A stretch of 64,000 nt of DNA from Pseudomonas putida (GCF_002741075.1 NZ_CP016634.1:4392501-4456500); one strand, 5' to 3'; shown: positions 9,123 to 19,057, counted from the first letter of the stretch. Numbers and translations: made by a program. Notes: generated from the sequence alone by a model not told the origin.

Positions 9123-9509
9123 ATGTTCAGGGCAGCATTGGGCCTGGTTGGACTGCTGGGCGCACTGGCCGTGGTGCCGCCAGCCATCGCCGAAGGCAAC
9201 TCGGACTACAGCGTGCTGATCATTTCCCGGGAGCGCCTGGAAGTGGCCACCAGTTGCGAGATCGGCATCTACCTCAATGATCAGCTCTCCGGGCGTCTGT
9301 TCCAGGAGCAGTCCACCTCCTTCAACCTACCGCCAGGCCCTGTGGACGTCCGCCTGCGCCTGTTGCCAGGACAGGTGCCCGGATGCGCCCCCGGCATCGA
9401 GGAGCAGCGCAGCACACGCCTGACCCTGCAGGCCGGGCAGATCAGCAAATACCGCATCGCCATGGGTGCCAATGGGCTCCAGTTGAAGAGGGCTGGCTTG
9501 GGGTATTGA
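9123..9509 (+). CDS. Small predicted secreted protein in the copper cluster
   Basis: A 128-residue protein with a clear Sec signal peptide (residues 1-23, [22 protein letters not shown] then EG). The rest looks like a small beta-rich domain ([22 protein letters not shown], then [22 protein letters not shown]), similar in feel to PEGA-like domains. Two cysteines remain after export and could form a disulfide or bind metal. ATG 9123 follows CAGGAG; an upstream in-frame start at 9024 would place the signal peptide inside the protein. It is flanked by CueR-driven copZ and copA, and the copA promoter overlaps its stop codon. The function is not recognised. Confidence 0.75.
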   Translation: MFRAALGLVGLLGALAVVPPAIAEGNSDYSVLIISRERLEVATSCEIGIYLNDQLSGRLFQEQSTSFNLPPGPVDVRLRLLPGQVPGCAPGIEEQRSTRLTLQAGQISKYRIAMGANGLQLKRAGLGY

Positions 9510-9536
9510 CCTTACCCGCGTGGCAAGGTTGATGCT
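9506..9536 (+). promoter_or_regulatory. CueR-type copper promoter of copA
   Basis: TTGACC (9506-9511), a 19-bp spacer, then GATGCT (9531-9536). The spacer contains ACCTTACC-CGCG-TGGCAAGGT, a near-perfect dyad of the CueR type. The element overlaps the stop codon of the preceding gene and lies 25 bp before the copA start. Confidence 0.8.
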
Positions 9537-9561
9537 GGAGACCTGTCCAAGGAGCAGAGCC

Positions 9562-11961
9562 ATGTCCGCATCCACCACGTTCGACTTGCCGATCTCCGGC
9601 ATGACCTGCGCCAGCTGTGCTGGCCGGGTCGAGCGCGCCCTGCGCAAGGTCACCGGCGCTGAACAGGTCAGCGTCAATCTCGCCACCGAACAGGCCAGGG
9701 TCCAGGCCCCGCCCGACAGCCTGCCGGCCTTGCTCGATGCGGTTCGGGAAGCCGGCTACGGCGTACCCACCCGCACGGTCGAACTGCAGATCGTCGGCAT
9801 GACCTGCGCCAGTTGCGTTGGCCGCGTCGAACGTGCCCTCGCCAAGGTGCCGGGGGTCGAGCAGGTCAGCGTCAACCTGGCCAACGAGCGCGCCCACCTC
9901 GAAGTCCTCCAGGGCATCGACGACTCCCTGCTGATCGATGCCGTGCAAAAGGCCGGATATAACGCCAACCTGCCCCAGGCCACCCGTGACGACCAGGCCG
10001 ACGCACAGCGTCGTCTGCGCAACGAACGCCTGGCGGTCGGCGCCGCGCTGCTGCTGGCCTTGCCCCTGGTGCTGCCGATGCTCGTCCAACCCTTCGGTCT
10101 GCACTGGATGCTGCCGGCCTGGGTGCAGTTCCTGCTGGCCACGCCTGTGCAGTTCATCCTCGGCGCGCGCTTCTATGTCGCCGCCTGGAAAGCCGTGCGC
10201 GCCGGCGCCGGCAACATGGACCTGCTGGTGGCCCTGGGGACCAGCGCCGGCTACGGTCTGAGCCTGTACCAGTGGGCCCAGGCGCCGATAGGCATGCAGC
10301 CGCACCTGTATTTCGAGGCCTCGGCGGTGGTGATCGCCCTGGTCTTGCTGGGCAAATACCTGGAAAGCCGTGCCAAGCGCCAGACCGCCAGCGCCATCCG
10401 GGCCCTGGAAGCCCTGCGCCCGGACCGCGCCGTACGGGTGGTCGATGGCCTGGAAGAAGACGTACCGATCAACCAGTTGCGCCTCGGGGACCTGGTGCTG
10501 GTCAAGCCTGGCGAGCGCTTCCCGGTCGACGGCGAGGTGCTCGAAGGCAGCAGCCATGCCGACGAAGCCCTGATCAGCGGCGAGAGCCTGCCGGTGCCCA
10601 AGCAACCGGGTGACCCGGTCACCGGAGGCGCGATCAACGGCGAAGGCCGCCTGCTGGTCCGCACCCAGGCCCTGGGTACCGAAACCGTGCTGGCCCGCAT
10701 CATCCGCTTGGTCGAAGATGCCCAGGCGGCCAAGGCGCCGATCCAGAAGCTGGTGGACCGGGTCAGCCAGGTGTTCGTTCCGGCGGTGCTGGTGATCGCC
10801 TCGATCACCCTGATTGGCTGGTGGCTGGCCGGTGCGCCGCTGGAAACGGCGCTGATCAACGCCGTTGCCGTGCTGGTGATCGCCTGTCCGTGCGCCCTGG
10901 GCTTGGCCACACCTGCGGCGATCATGGCCGGCACCGGGGTCGCCGCCCGTCATGGCATCCTGATCAAGGACGCCGAGGCGCTGGAGCGCGCCCATGCGGT
11001 CAACCGCGTGGTCTTCGACAAGACTGGCACCCTGACCTCCGGCAGCCCCCGCGTGGTCCACAGCCAGGCCCTTGACGGTGACATCGGCGAGCTGTTCCAA
11101 CTGGCAGGGGCCCTGCAACGGGGCAGTGAACACCCCCTGGCCAAGGCCGTGCTCGACGCCTGCGCCGAACAAGGCCTCGATGTGCCACAGGTGATCGACA
11201 GCCAATCGCTCACCGGCCGCGGCATCGCTGGCCGAGTCGGCGAGCGGGAACTGGCCTTGGGCAACCGTCGCCTGCTCGATGAAAGCGCCTTGTCGCCCGG
11301 CGAACTGGTCACCCAAGCGCAAGCCTGGGAGGCTGAGGGCCGCACGCTGTCGTGGCTGATCGAGCGCCAGCCACAACAGCGGGTGCTAGGCCTGTTCGCC
11401 TTCGGCGACAGCCTCAAGCCCGGTGCCGGACACGCCATCGAAACCCTGCATGCGCAACACATCAGCAGCCACCTGTTGACCGGCGACAACCGCGGCAGCG
11501 CCAAGGTCGTGGCCGATGCTCTCGGGATCGACGATGTCCATGCCGAAGTGCTGCCTGCGGACAAGGCCGCCACCGTGGCCGCGCTCAAGCGCGACGGGGT
11601 GGTGGCGATGGTCGGCGACGGTATCAACGACGCCCCTGCCCTGGCGGCGGCCGACATCGGGATCGCCATGGGAGGCGGCACCGACGTGGCCATGCAGGCC
11701 GCCGGCATCACCCTCATGCGCGGCGATCCGCGCTTGGTGCCCGCGGCACTGGAGATCAGCCGCAAGACTTACGCCAAGATCCGTCAGAACCTGTTCTGGG
11801 CCTTCATCTACAACCTGATCGGCATCCCGCTGGCCGCGTTCGGCCTGCTCAACCCTGTGCTGGCTGGCGCCGCCATGGCCCTGTCGAGTGTCAGCGTGGT
11901 GAGCAACGCCTTGTGGCTCAAGACCTGGAAACCCACCGACAACGCGCAGGAGCACCCATGA
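9562..11961 (+). CDS. copA: Copper-exporting P1B-type ATPase CopA
   Basis: A 799-residue Cu(I) pump of the inner membrane. Two N-terminal metal-binding domains each carry GMTCASC (first at residues 13-19, second near 80). The transmembrane metal site is CPC near residue 441 ([10 protein letters not shown]), the phosphorylation site DKTGT near 487, then SEHPLA, TGDN and [10 protein letters not shown]. The ATG start follows AAGGAGCAGAGCC; an in-frame upstream ATG at 9520 lies inside the promoter region. The next gene, cueR, starts within the stop codon (ATGA overlap). Expression is driven by the CueR promoter at 9506-9536. Confidence 0.95.
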   Translation: MSASTTFDLPISGMTCASCAGRVERALRKVTGAEQVSVNLATEQARVQAPPDSLPALLDAVREAGYGVPTRTVELQIVGMTCASCVGRVERALAKVPGVEQVSVNLANERAHLEVLQGIDDSLLIDAVQKAGYNANLPQATRDDQADAQRRLRNERLAVGAALLLALPLVLPMLVQPFGLHWMLPAWVQFLLATPVQFILGARFYVAAWKAVRAGAGNMDLLVALGTSAGYGLSLYQWAQAPIGMQPHLYFEASAVVIALVLLGKYLESRAKRQTASAIRALEALRPDRAVRVVDGLEEDVPINQLRLGDLVLVKPGERFPVDGEVLEGSSHADEALISGESLPVPKQPGDPVTGGAINGEGRLLVRTQALGTETVLARIIRLVEDAQAAKAPIQKLVDRVSQVFVPAVLVIASITLIGWWLAGAPLETALINAVAVLVIACPCALGLATPAAIMAGTGVAARHGILIKDAEALERAHAVNRVVFDKTGTLTSGSPRVVHSQALDGDIGELFQLAGALQRGSEHPLAKAVLDACAEQGLDVPQVIDSQSLTGRGIAGRVGERELALGNRRLLDESALSPGELVTQAQAWEAEGRTLSWLIERQPQQRVLGLFAFGDSLKPGAGHAIETLHAQHISSHLLTGDNRGSAKVVADALGIDDVHAEVLPADKAATVAALKRDGVVAMVGDGINDAPALAAADIGIAMGGGTDVAMQAAGITLMRGDPRLVPAALEISRKTYAKIRQNLFWAFIYNLIGIPLAAFGLLNPVLAGAAMALSSVSVVSNALWLKTWKPTDNAQEHP

Positions 11962-12380
11962 ACATCGGCCAGGCCGCCCGCAGCAGCGGGCTCAGCACCA
12001 AGATGATCCGCTACTACGAGTCCATCGGACTGCTCAAGCCGGCCGTACGCAGCGACAGTGGGTATCGCCTGTACCAGCAGGACGACCTGCACACCCTGGC
12101 GTTCATCAAGCGTTCGCGCGATCTGGGGTTCTCCCTGGAGGAGGTGGCCAAACTGCTGGCCCTCTGGCAAGACCGTCAGCGCGCCAGCGCGGACGTCAAA
12201 GCCCTGGCCATGCAGCACATCGACGCGCTGAACAAGCGGATCGAAGAATTGATCAGCCTGCGCGACACGCTCAGCGACCTGGCGGCCCATTGCCAGGGCA
12301 ATGACCGCCCGGATTGCCCGATCCTCAAGGACCTGGCCAACGGCAAGAGCTGCTGCGCCTGCCCCCCCGCCAACGTGTAG
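11958..12380 (+). CDS. cueR: MerR-family copper regulator CueR
   Basis: A 140-residue MerR-type activator. The N-terminal HTH opens [21 protein letters not shown], followed by the dimerisation helix. The Cu(I) ligands are Cys112 and Cys120 ([10 protein letters not shown]), the same numbering and spacing as E. coli CueR, and a CCAC tail follows. The start overlaps the copA stop by four bases (ATGA), so the two are translationally coupled. A longer open frame beginning at 11352 is only the antiphase extension through copA. It should activate the two promoters at 9006-9036 and 9506-9536. Confidence 0.93.
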   Translation: MNIGQAARSSGLSTKMIRYYESIGLLKPAVRSDSGYRLYQQDDLHTLAFIKRSRDLGFSLEEVAKLLALWQDRQRASADVKALAMQHIDALNKRIEELISLRDTLSDLAAHCQGNDRPDCPILKDLANGKSCCACPPANV

Positions 12381-12404
12381 GAGCGGCCTTGTGCCGCTCC
12401 TACA
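12376..12404 (+). terminator. Hairpin at the end of cueR (REP-type)
   Basis: Perfect 12-bp arms TGTAGGAGCGGC and GCCGCTCCTACA around the loop CTTGT, beginning within the last codons of cueR. It has the sequence style of Pseudomonas GTAGGAGCGGC repeats and probably ends or protects the copA-cueR transcript. Confidence 0.7.
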
Positions 12405-12469
12405 GACAACCCACCCGGACCAGACAGTCACCAAACACGATTTCGCCTAATAAATCTGGGCACCTCCCC

Positions 12470-12496
12470 TACAAAAATGCCACACGCTGCCGATGC
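12470..12496 (+). promoter_or_regulatory. Candidate FliA (sigma 28) promoter of the chemoreceptor gene
   Basis: TACAAAAA (12470-12477), exactly 11 bases, then GCCGATGC (12489-12496). The sigma-28 consensus is TAAAGTTT-N11-GCCGATAA. The -10 GCCGAT core is perfect and the spacing exact; the -35 is only partly matched. The element is 47 bp before the chemoreceptor ATG, a sensible distance for a motility gene. Confidence 0.45.
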
Positions 12497-12543
12497 CTAA
12501 GACACCTGCCTCAGGTATCAATAAAAACAATCGGGGATTGTGG

Positions 12544-14487
12544 ATGAACATCAAGCAAAAACTGACCTGGGCCTTCGCCATTATCGCGGGCCTGCCCATC
12601 GTCCTCGTGGCCACCTTGGTGGTGCTCAACCTGCGCAGTGAAGCCCGTGAAGACTTCCTCGGCAACAGCAGCCGGGAAATCCGCCAAGTCGGTAATGCGA
12701 TGAACCTGTTCTTCCAGGGCATCGAGCAGAACGTGAACTACATTGCGGCACAACCGATTGTCGCCGCGACCGGCAACAACCTGAACAAGTACCTGACCGC
12801 CAACCCAACCCGGGAGCTGGGTGAGCAGGACAAGCAGGTCTTCGAATTCATGACCCGCCTGGCCGAGGCCCATCCCAGCTACGCCTACATCTCCTACGGC
12901 GTGAGCGACGGCGGCTACGTCGGCTGGCCGAACGACGATACCTTCGCCAACTACGACCCTCGCCAGCGCCCCTGGTACCAGTTGGCCCTCGCCAACCCTG
13001 GCAAGACCTTGCGCACCGCGCCTTACTACTGGGCCTCCGGCGACGTCGTGCAGATCAGTGTGGTACGCGCCGTGGGCAACGCACTGGGCAGCCTGGGCGG
13101 CGTGGTCAGCATCGACGTGTCGCTCAATGGGCTGACGGACATGCTCAAGCAGATCAAGCTGGGCGAAAGCGGCTACCTGATGCTGGTCGAGAAAAACGGC
13201 AACGTGATCGTCGACCCCCGCGACCCGAGCCACAACTTCAAGCAACTGGACAGCTTCGGCGACGGCTATGCCACGCTGGCCAAGGCCGGTAAAGGACTGG
13301 TCGAGGTTGAGCTAGGCGGCGAGCGCTACATGGCCAACATCTACCCGGACGCCCAATCGGGCTGGACTTTCATTGGCCTGATCCGCCACGACGAAGTCAT
13401 GCAGACCACCACCCGCCTGAGCTGGGTGATCGGCACCATCGCCCTGATCCTGGCCGTGGTGTTCGCAGGTGTCGGCGCGGCCTTTGCCAAACTCATCGTG
13501 CGGCCGATCAACAGCGTCACCAGCGGCCTGGAAGACATCGCCCAAGGCGAGGGCGACCTGACCCGCAGCCTGGAAATCCATGGCCGCGATGAAACCGCGC
13601 AACTGGCCAACTGGTTCAACCAGTTCCTCGGTGCCATCCGCAGCTTGATCCAGCACATCGGTGCGGCCGCCGGGCAGATCCTGCACACCTCCAGCAGCTC
13701 GACCCGTGTCTCCAGCGACATGAGCGAAGCGGCCAGCCGCCAGCGCGAGTCGGTGGACATGGTCTCCACCGCCTTCCACGAAATGGTCGCCACCGCCAAC
13801 GAAGTGGCGCGCTCCTGCAGCCAGGCCGCGCAGTCGGCCGACAGCGGCCAGCAGCAGGCCCGCGAAGGCCAGCAGCAGATCGATGCGGCGGTGCAGAGCG
13901 TGGACCGCCTGAGCCAGGAGATCGAGCAGTCGGCCCAGTCGATCCAGCAGTTGGAGCGCGACAGCAATGCCATCCAGTCGATCCTCGGCACCATCCGCTC
14001 GATCGCCGAGCAGACCAACCTGCTGGCCCTGAACGCCGCCATCGAGGCCGCCCGCGCGGGCGAGCAAGGCCGTGGGTTCGCCGTGGTCGCCGACGAAGTC
14101 CGCGCCCTGGCCAAACGTACCGCCGACTCCACCGCCGAGATCGATGGCCTGCTCGGCAACCTGGCCTCACGCACCGCTGAGGTCGCCGAGCAGATGCACG
14201 CCAGCCTGGAGGTCTCGCAGCAGTCGGTCAGCCGCATCGGCATGGCGCGCGACAGTTTCGGCCAGATCCGCGAGTCGGTGGACATCATTCGCGACATGAA
14301 CACCCAGATCGCCACCGCAGCCGAAGAGCAGCATCAGGTGGCCGAGGACATCAACCGCCACATCAGCCAGATCCACGGCGATGCCCAGTTGGTGGCCGAG
14401 CTGGCTCAGGCCGCGCGTCAGGATTCCGAAAGCCTGGCGGGGCTGTCCAATGAACTGGATGGGCTGGTGCGCAGGTTCCGCACCTGA
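12544..14487 (+). CDS. Methyl-accepting chemotaxis protein with dCache_1 sensor
   Basis: A 647-residue inner-membrane chemoreceptor: TM1 about residues 8-30, a periplasmic dCache domain to about 280, TM2 near 295-318, HAMP, then a signalling domain with the hairpin tip [32 protein letters not shown]. The distal pocket shows [10 protein letters not shown] and, later, APYYWASGD where amino-acid-binding dCache proteins usually have PY-x-D; the aspartate is replaced by Trp, although a later GVVSIDVS Asp is kept. The ligand may therefore not be a standard L-amino acid. ATG 12544 is chosen because the earlier in-frame start at 12493 overlaps a candidate FliA promoter. The ligand is unknown. Confidence 0.9.
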   Translation: MNIKQKLTWAFAIIAGLPIVLVATLVVLNLRSEAREDFLGNSSREIRQVGNAMNLFFQGIEQNVNYIAAQPIVAATGNNLNKYLTANPTRELGEQDKQVFEFMTRLAEAHPSYAYISYGVSDGGYVGWPNDDTFANYDPRQRPWYQLALANPGKTLRTAPYYWASGDVVQISVVRAVGNALGSLGGVVSIDVSLNGLTDMLKQIKLGESGYLMLVEKNGNVIVDPRDPSHNFKQLDSFGDGYATLAKAGKGLVEVELGGERYMANIYPDAQSGWTFIGLIRHDEVMQTTTRLSWVIGTIALILAVVFAGVGAAFAKLIVRPINSVTSGLEDIAQGEGDLTRSLEIHGRDETAQLANWFNQFLGAIRSLIQHIGAAAGQILHTSSSSTRVSSDMSEAASRQRESVDMVSTAFHEMVATANEVARSCSQAAQSADSGQQQAREGQQQIDAAVQSVDRLSQEIEQSAQSIQQLERDSNAIQSILGTIRSIAEQTNLLALNAAIEAARAGEQGRGFAVVADEVRALAKRTADSTAEIDGLLGNLASRTAEVAEQMHASLEVSQQSVSRIGMARDSFGQIRESVDIIRDMNTQIATAAEEQHQVAEDINRHISQIHGDAQLVAELAQAARQDSESLAGLSNELDGLVRRFRT

Positions 14488-14499
14488 GTCGTCCCCTTG

Positions 14500-14534
14500 G
14501 CGGGTAAATCGGATTCGGCACCCCGATTACCCGC
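14500..14534. terminator. REP-like hairpin between convergent genes
   Basis: GCGGGTAAATCGG (14500-14512) pairs with CCGATTACCCGC (14523-14534) with one bulged base. It lies between the chemoreceptor and the convergent AraC gene, so it can serve as a bidirectional terminator. The arms and the GCGAAAGGGCCGG tail match the Pseudomonas REP style. Confidence 0.6.
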
Positions 14535-14547
14535 GAAAGGGCCGGTG

Positions 14548-15336
14548 CTAGAACCTCAACTCCCCGGGCGTGGAGCCGAACAACTGCTTGAACGCCGCGA
14601 TGTAGGCCGAGATGGAGTCGTAACCACAACCCAACGCCGCCTCGGTCACACTCTCCCCCGCCTCCAGCAAGGCCAGCGACGACAACAACCGCATGCGCTG
14701 GCGCCAATTGCGAAAACTCAGGCCCGTCTCGCGTTGGAACAAGCGCATCAAGGTCTTTTCCGAGCATTGCAGTTGCCGGGCCCATTGCTGCAGGGTCTGG
14801 GGCTGGTCGGGCTCGGCGATCAGGCCATTGCACAGCGCCAACAACCCCGGATGACGGGGTAGCGGCAGGGAAAACCCGACCTCAGGCAACGTGCGCAGTT
14901 GGTCGAGCAAAACCGCCACCAACCTTGACTCGACACTGTCGCGCTCCGGGTAGTGCGGCGCAAACAGGCAAAACTGCTTGATCAGCTCCCGCGCCAGCGG
15001 TGTGACCTCCAGCACCCGGCAGCGCTCCGGCGCCCAGGTGCAGACATCGCGGCGCACATACAGGCTGCGCATTTCCGCCTGCATTGACGTCACCACTTCA
15101 TGTTCGGCATCGGCAGGTATCCAGACACCCCACTGAGGCGGGGCGAAGTAGCTGCCATCGTCGGTGTAAACGCCCAGAACCCCGCTGATCGCGTAGGAAA
15201 ACTGCACCCAATCGTGACGATGACGCGTGGTCCAGGACCCGGCGCCCAAGCGTTCAGCGCGGGCATAGAGTGGCCTGGGCAGGCGCTCCAGTGACGGAAT
15301 GGTGCGGGGGGCAGGAAGCTGGCCGGTGCTCGACAT
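14548..15336 (-). CDS. AraC-family transcriptional regulator with cupin sensor
   Basis: A 262-residue regulator. An N-terminal cupin-type domain (TRHRHDWVQFSYAISGVL, then PPQWGVWIPADAEHEV) spans about residues 20-130. The AraC double HTH covers about 165-260, with ARQLQCSEKTLMRLFQRETGLSF and the second helix pair ending ALGCGYDSISAYIAAFKQLFGSTPGEL. It resembles the subgroup that senses small hydrophobic ligands, but the inducer cannot be read from sequence. It is 117 bp upstream of the thiolase stop, on the same strand, so it is not obviously in an operon with it. Confidence 0.85.
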   Translation of the reverse strand: MSSTGQLPAPRTIPSLERLPRPLYARAERLGAGSWTTRHRHDWVQFSYAISGVLGVYTDDGSYFAPPQWGVWIPADAEHEVVTSMQAEMRSLYVRRDVCTWAPERCRVLEVTPLARELIKQFCLFAPHYPERDSVESRLVAVLLDQLRTLPEVGFSLPLPRHPGLLALCNGLIAEPDQPQTLQQWARQLQCSEKTLMRLFQRETGLSFRNWRQRMRLLSSLALLEAGESVTEAALGCGYDSISAYIAAFKQLFGSTPGELRF

Positions 15337-15453
15337 GACAGGCTCTTGTATGTGCAGTCCGACAAGCCTAACAGCTAAGCTTCACCGGCCACTGCGTCAA
15401 TGGGAGCGGGCGAAGCCTGCGATGGACTGCGCATCAGCCCCAAAATCGCCCTC

Positions 15454-16731
15454 TCACCGCTCCACGATCATCGTCACCCCCTGCCCACCCGCCGCGCAAA
15501 TGGAGATCAACCCTCGGCCCTTGCCAGCCGTGGCCAGCAACTTGGCCATGTTCGCCAGGATACGCCCACCGGTGGCCGCAAAGGGGTGGCCGGTCGCCAG
15601 CGAGCTGCCTTTGACATTGAGCTTGCTACGGTCGATGGCGCCCAACGGCTGCGACAAGCCCAGACGTGTACGGCAGTAGTTTTCATCCTCCCAGGCCTTG
15701 AGCGTGCACAGCACCTGGGCGGCGAAGGCTTCGTGAATCTCGTAGTAGTCGAAATCCTGCAGGCTCAACCCGTTGCGCGCCAACAACCGGGGCACCGCAT
15801 AGACAGGCGCCATCAACAGCCCCTCATGGCCGGTGACGAAATCCACCGCCGCAGTCTCGCCATCCACCAGATACGCCAACACCGGCAAATCGTGCTCGCT
15901 GGCCCACGCTTCGGTGCCCAGCAGCACCAGTGAGGCGCCATCGGTCAGCGGCGTGGAGTTGCCGGCCGTCAGGGTGCCCTGCCCGCTGCGGTCGAACACG
16001 GGCTTGAGCTTGGCCAACTGCTCCAACGTCAGGTCCGGCCGCAGGTTGTTGTCCCGGGCCAGGCCCAGATAAGGCGTGAGCAAATCCTCATGCCAGCCCT
16101 CGTTGAACGAGGCCAACAGCCGTTGATGGCTGAGCAAGGCCAGCTCGTCCTGCTCGGCACGGTCGATCTGCCAGGTCTGCACCATGCGCTCGCAATGCTC
16201 GCCCATCGACAACCCCGTGCGCGCCTCCTCGATGCGCGGCAGCTCGGGCAAAAGATGCCGAGGGCGCAACTTGAGAAATGGCTTGAGCCGTTCGGGCCAG
16301 GTCCTGGCGCTGTTGGCCTGCAACAGAATGCGGCGCAGCCCCGGACTGACGGCGATCGGAACGTCCGAGGCCGTGTCCACGCCGCCAGCGATGGCACTGT
16401 CGATCTGCCCGAGGGCGATCTTGTTGGCCGCCAGCAGCGCCACCTCGAGGCCCGTGCCACAAGCCAGCTGGACGTCATAGGCCGGCGTTTGCGCCGAAAG
16501 CCGCGAGCCCAGCACGCTCTCGCGGGTCAGGCCCATGTCACGGGCATGCTTGACCACTGCGCCTGCAGCCACCTCGCCCAAGCGCAGGCCGTGCAGGTGG
16601 CAGCGTTCGATAAGCCCCTCGAGGGCGGCGGTGAGCATCGCCTGGTTGCTGGCCTTGGCATAGATGCCGTTGGAGCGGGCAAACGGGATTCGGTTGGCGC
16701 CCAGGATCGCGACGCGGCGGGGTGAAACCAT
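15454..16731 (-). CDS. Acetyl-CoA C-acyltransferase (thiolase, FadI-like)
   Basis: A 425-residue thiolase. The nucleophile is Cys91 in VQLACGTGLE; the other catalytic pieces are the histidine in EIHEAFAAQ, GHPFAATGG, and the second cysteine in CAAGGQG near the C-terminus. It would cleave 3-ketoacyl-CoA or condense acetyl-CoA units. It is divergent from a FabG-like reductase and a MaoC hydratase, which supply the remaining chemistry of a fatty-acyl cycle. A 120-bp gap holds both promoters. Degradation versus synthesis cannot be settled from the sequence. Confidence 0.9.
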   Translation of the reverse strand: MVSPRRVAILGANRIPFARSNGIYAKASNQAMLTAALEGLIERCHLHGLRLGEVAAGAVVKHARDMGLTRESVLGSRLSAQTPAYDVQLACGTGLEVALLAANKIALGQIDSAIAGGVDTASDVPIAVSPGLRRILLQANSARTWPERLKPFLKLRPRHLLPELPRIEEARTGLSMGEHCERMVQTWQIDRAEQDELALLSHQRLLASFNEGWHEDLLTPYLGLARDNNLRPDLTLEQLAKLKPVFDRSGQGTLTAGNSTPLTDGASLVLLGTEAWASEHDLPVLAYLVDGETAAVDFVTGHEGLLMAPVYAVPRLLARNGLSLQDFDYYEIHEAFAAQVLCTLKAWEDENYCRTRLGLSQPLGAIDRSKLNVKGSSLATGHPFAATGGRILANMAKLLATAGKGRGLISICAAGGQGVTMIVER

Positions 16732-16850
16732 GGCGCATGTTCCTTCTGAAACAATTTGATCCGTACAGACTAGGTGTTTTTACCGCAGTCGAACGACCTC
16801 GATACAAACTTGGTCCACACTTGCAAGCTTGTCCCCTGGGAGACCCGCAC

Positions 16851-18203
16851 ATGAGCGACCGCTATCTCGGCTTTGCCAACTCCAACCTTGGCCGACGTCT
16901 TGTCGATGCCTTGGGCCTGCCCCGCCCGGCGCCGCTGGAGCGATGGCAGGCAGGGCGCCTGCGTCCCGTGGAGGGCGCCCTGGTGATCGGAGGCGGCCCT
17001 CTGGCAGCCCAGGTGGAGGCCATCGCCCCGCGCCTGACCGACACCCTGTACAGCTTCAATGGCGAAGGCCTGCAGGCTCAGACCTGGGTCGCGGGCCTGG
17101 GGCCGAAGCTCAAGGCCGTGGTGTTCGATGCCAGCCACCTGGCCAACAGCGACGATCTGAGCCAGTTGCGTGAATTCTTTCAGCCGCTGCTGCGTAGCCT
17201 GGCCCGCTGCGCCCATGTGGTGATCCTCGGGCGCGCACCCCAGAGCCTCGAAGACCCGCAGGCCAGCGTGGCCCAGCGCGCTCTGGAGGGCTTCAGCCGT
17301 TCGCTGGGCAAGGAGCTGCGAGACGGCGCCACCGTGCAGTTGCTGTATATCGACAAGGCTGCCGAAGACCAGCTCGAAGGCGCCTTGCGCTTCTTCCTGT
17401 CGCCCCGCAGCGCTTTCATCAGCGGGCAAGTGCTGCGTCTGGGCCCCTGCGCCAGCCATGTCGAGGATTGGACCCGCCCGCTGTCCGGCCGCCGCGCCCT
17501 GGTGACCGGCGCCGCCCGAGGGATCGGTGCCGCCATCGCCGAGACCCTGGCCCGTGATGGCGCCGAGATCATCCTGCTGGATGTCCCTCAGGCGCAAAAA
17601 GACCTTGATGCCTTGGCCGCCCGCCTGGGTGGCCAGGCCCTGGCGCTGGACATCTGCGCCAGCGACGCCCCGGCCCGGTTGGTCGAAGCCCTGCCCGATG
17701 GCATCGACATCGTGGTGCACAACGCCGGCATCACCCGCGACAAGACCCTCGCCAACATGACGCCCGAATACTGGGACGCGGTGCTGGCCGTGAACCTCAA
17801 GGCCCCGCAAGTCCTGACCCAGGCGCTATTCGACGCCGGCAAGCTTCACGACGGCGCACGCATCACCCTGCTCGCCTCGGTCAGCGGCATCGGCGGCAAT
17901 CGCGGGCAGGCCAACTACGCGGCGAGCAAAGCCGGCCTGATTGGCTTCGCCCAGGCCTGGGCACCCAAGCTCGCCCAACGCGGTGCCAGCATCAACGCCG
18001 TGGCCCCAGGCTTTATCGAAACCCACATGACCGCCGCCATGCCCATGGGCCTGCGCGAGGCAGGGCGACGGCTCAGTTCGCTGGGCCAAGGCGGCCTGCC
18101 CCAGGACGTCGCCGAGGCCATCGCCTGGCTCAGCCAGCCCGGCACGGGCGCGGTCAACGGCCAGGTCCTGCGGGTGTGTGGCCAAGCACTGATGGGGGCA
18201 TGA
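16851..18203 (+). CDS. High-molecular-weight 3-oxoacyl-(ACP/CoA) reductase, FabG4-like
   Basis: A 450-residue SDR, about twice the length of ordinary FabG. The C-terminal half is a normal reductase: VTGAARGIGAAIAETLA near residue 218, HNAGITRDKTLANM, and catalytic NYAASK with Tyr356 and Lys360. The N-terminal 210 residues look like a degenerate Rossmann domain lacking the glycine motif, as in mycobacterial FabG4-type enzymes. ATG 16851 follows GGGAGACCCGCAC. The stop overlaps the next start (ATGA), coupling it to the MaoC gene. It should reduce 3-oxoacyl thioesters with NADH or NADPH. Confidence 0.85.
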   Translation: MSDRYLGFANSNLGRRLVDALGLPRPAPLERWQAGRLRPVEGALVIGGGPLAAQVEAIAPRLTDTLYSFNGEGLQAQTWVAGLGPKLKAVVFDASHLANSDDLSQLREFFQPLLRSLARCAHVVILGRAPQSLEDPQASVAQRALEGFSRSLGKELRDGATVQLLYIDKAAEDQLEGALRFFLSPRSAFISGQVLRLGPCASHVEDWTRPLSGRRALVTGAARGIGAAIAETLARDGAEIILLDVPQAQKDLDALAARLGGQALALDICASDAPARLVEALPDGIDIVVHNAGITRDKTLANMTPEYWDAVLAVNLKAPQVLTQALFDAGKLHDGARITLLASVSGIGGNRGQANYAASKAGLIGFAQAWAPKLAQRGASINAVAPGFIETHMTAAMPMGLREAGRRLSSLGQGGLPQDVAEAIAWLSQPGTGAVNGQVLRVCGQALMGA

Positions 18204-19057
18204 CCATGACGCGTCCCTGGCACGACCTGCAAAGCCCCGACGCCCGCGCCAGCCTGTACCTGCGGGCGCTGCGCAAACGCGGCATCAGTGGCGACCGATT
18301 GCCCGAGGCCGGCCTGCGCTGCTACCTGCAGGTGCAGCCCGACAACCTGACAGCCTATCGCGGCTTGTGCCATTTCGCCGACCACGGCCGCCTGCCACCC
18401 ACCTATCCCCACATCATGGCCTTCACCTTGCAGCTTCAACTGCTTACGGCCAACCACTTTCCCTTCCCGCTGCTCGGCCTGGTCCACCTGCACAACGAGA
18501 TCCAGGTCCACCGCCCGCTGGGCGGTATCGATGGCCTGCGCTTTGCCGTATACGCCGACAACCTGCAACCCCATGCCAAGGGTGGCACCTTCGATCTGGT
18601 CACCGAGGCCGAGGACGGGCTGGGCCTGCTCTGGCAGGAAACCAGCCGGATGCTGGTGCGCGGTCTGCGCCTCGAAGGCCAGGAGGCTGAGGAGCACGCC
18701 ATCGAACCCGACGCCCTGCCCGAAGTCACCCGGTGGTACGCCGACAGCGATATCGGCCGGCGCTACGCCAAGGTGTGCGGCGACTACAACCCGATCCACC
18801 TGAGCGCCGCCAGCGCCCGCCTGTTCGGCTTCCCCACCGCCATCGCCCACGGCATGTGGACCAAGGCCATGGCGATGGCCGCCTTGCGCGGGCACCTGCC
18901 GGCCAGCGGCTATGCCTTCGCGGTGGATTTCCACAAACCCGTGCGTCTGCCCGCGGAGGTGGTACTCAGCGCCAGCGAAGCCGGGCCGGAAGGCGTGCTG
19001 CGCCTGGAAGGGCATGGGGCGCTGGAGCACATGCTCGGGCGCTGGCACCCCCTCTAG
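18200..19057 (+). CDS. MaoC-like (R)-specific enoyl hydratase/dehydratase
   Basis: A 285-residue double hot-dog protein. The C-terminal hydratase motif YAKVCGDYNPIHLSAASARLFGF supplies the catalytic Asp and His, followed by AIAHGMW. The first half is a second, motif-poor hot dog. The start is within the fabG stop codon (ATGA); an ATG two codons later is also possible. It would hydrate enoyl-CoA or dehydrate 3-hydroxyacyl thioesters, matching the reductase before it and the divergent thiolase. Confidence 0.85.
   Translation: MTMTRPWHDLQSPDARASLYLRALRKRGISGDRLPEAGLRCYLQVQPDNLTAYRGLCHFADHGRLPPTYPHIMAFTLQLQLLTANHFPFPLLGLVHLHNEIQVHRPLGGIDGLRFAVYADNLQPHAKGGTFDLVTEAEDGLGLLWQETSRMLVRGLRLEGQEAEEHAIEPDALPEVTRWYADSDIGRRYAKVCGDYNPIHLSAASARLFGFPTAIAHGMWTKAMAMAALRGHLPASGYAFAVDFHKPVRLPAEVVLSASEAGPEGVLRLEGHGALEHMLGRWHPL

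Noticed and set aside
9442..11376. A 644-residue minus-strand open frame opposite copA
   Set aside because: It mirrors copA codon bias and matches no recognisable protein; copA motifs on the plus strand are complete.
11352..12380. Apparent 342-residue fusion ending in CueR
   Set aside because: The first 200 residues are out-of-frame copA sequence; CueR begins at 11958 in the copA stop codon.
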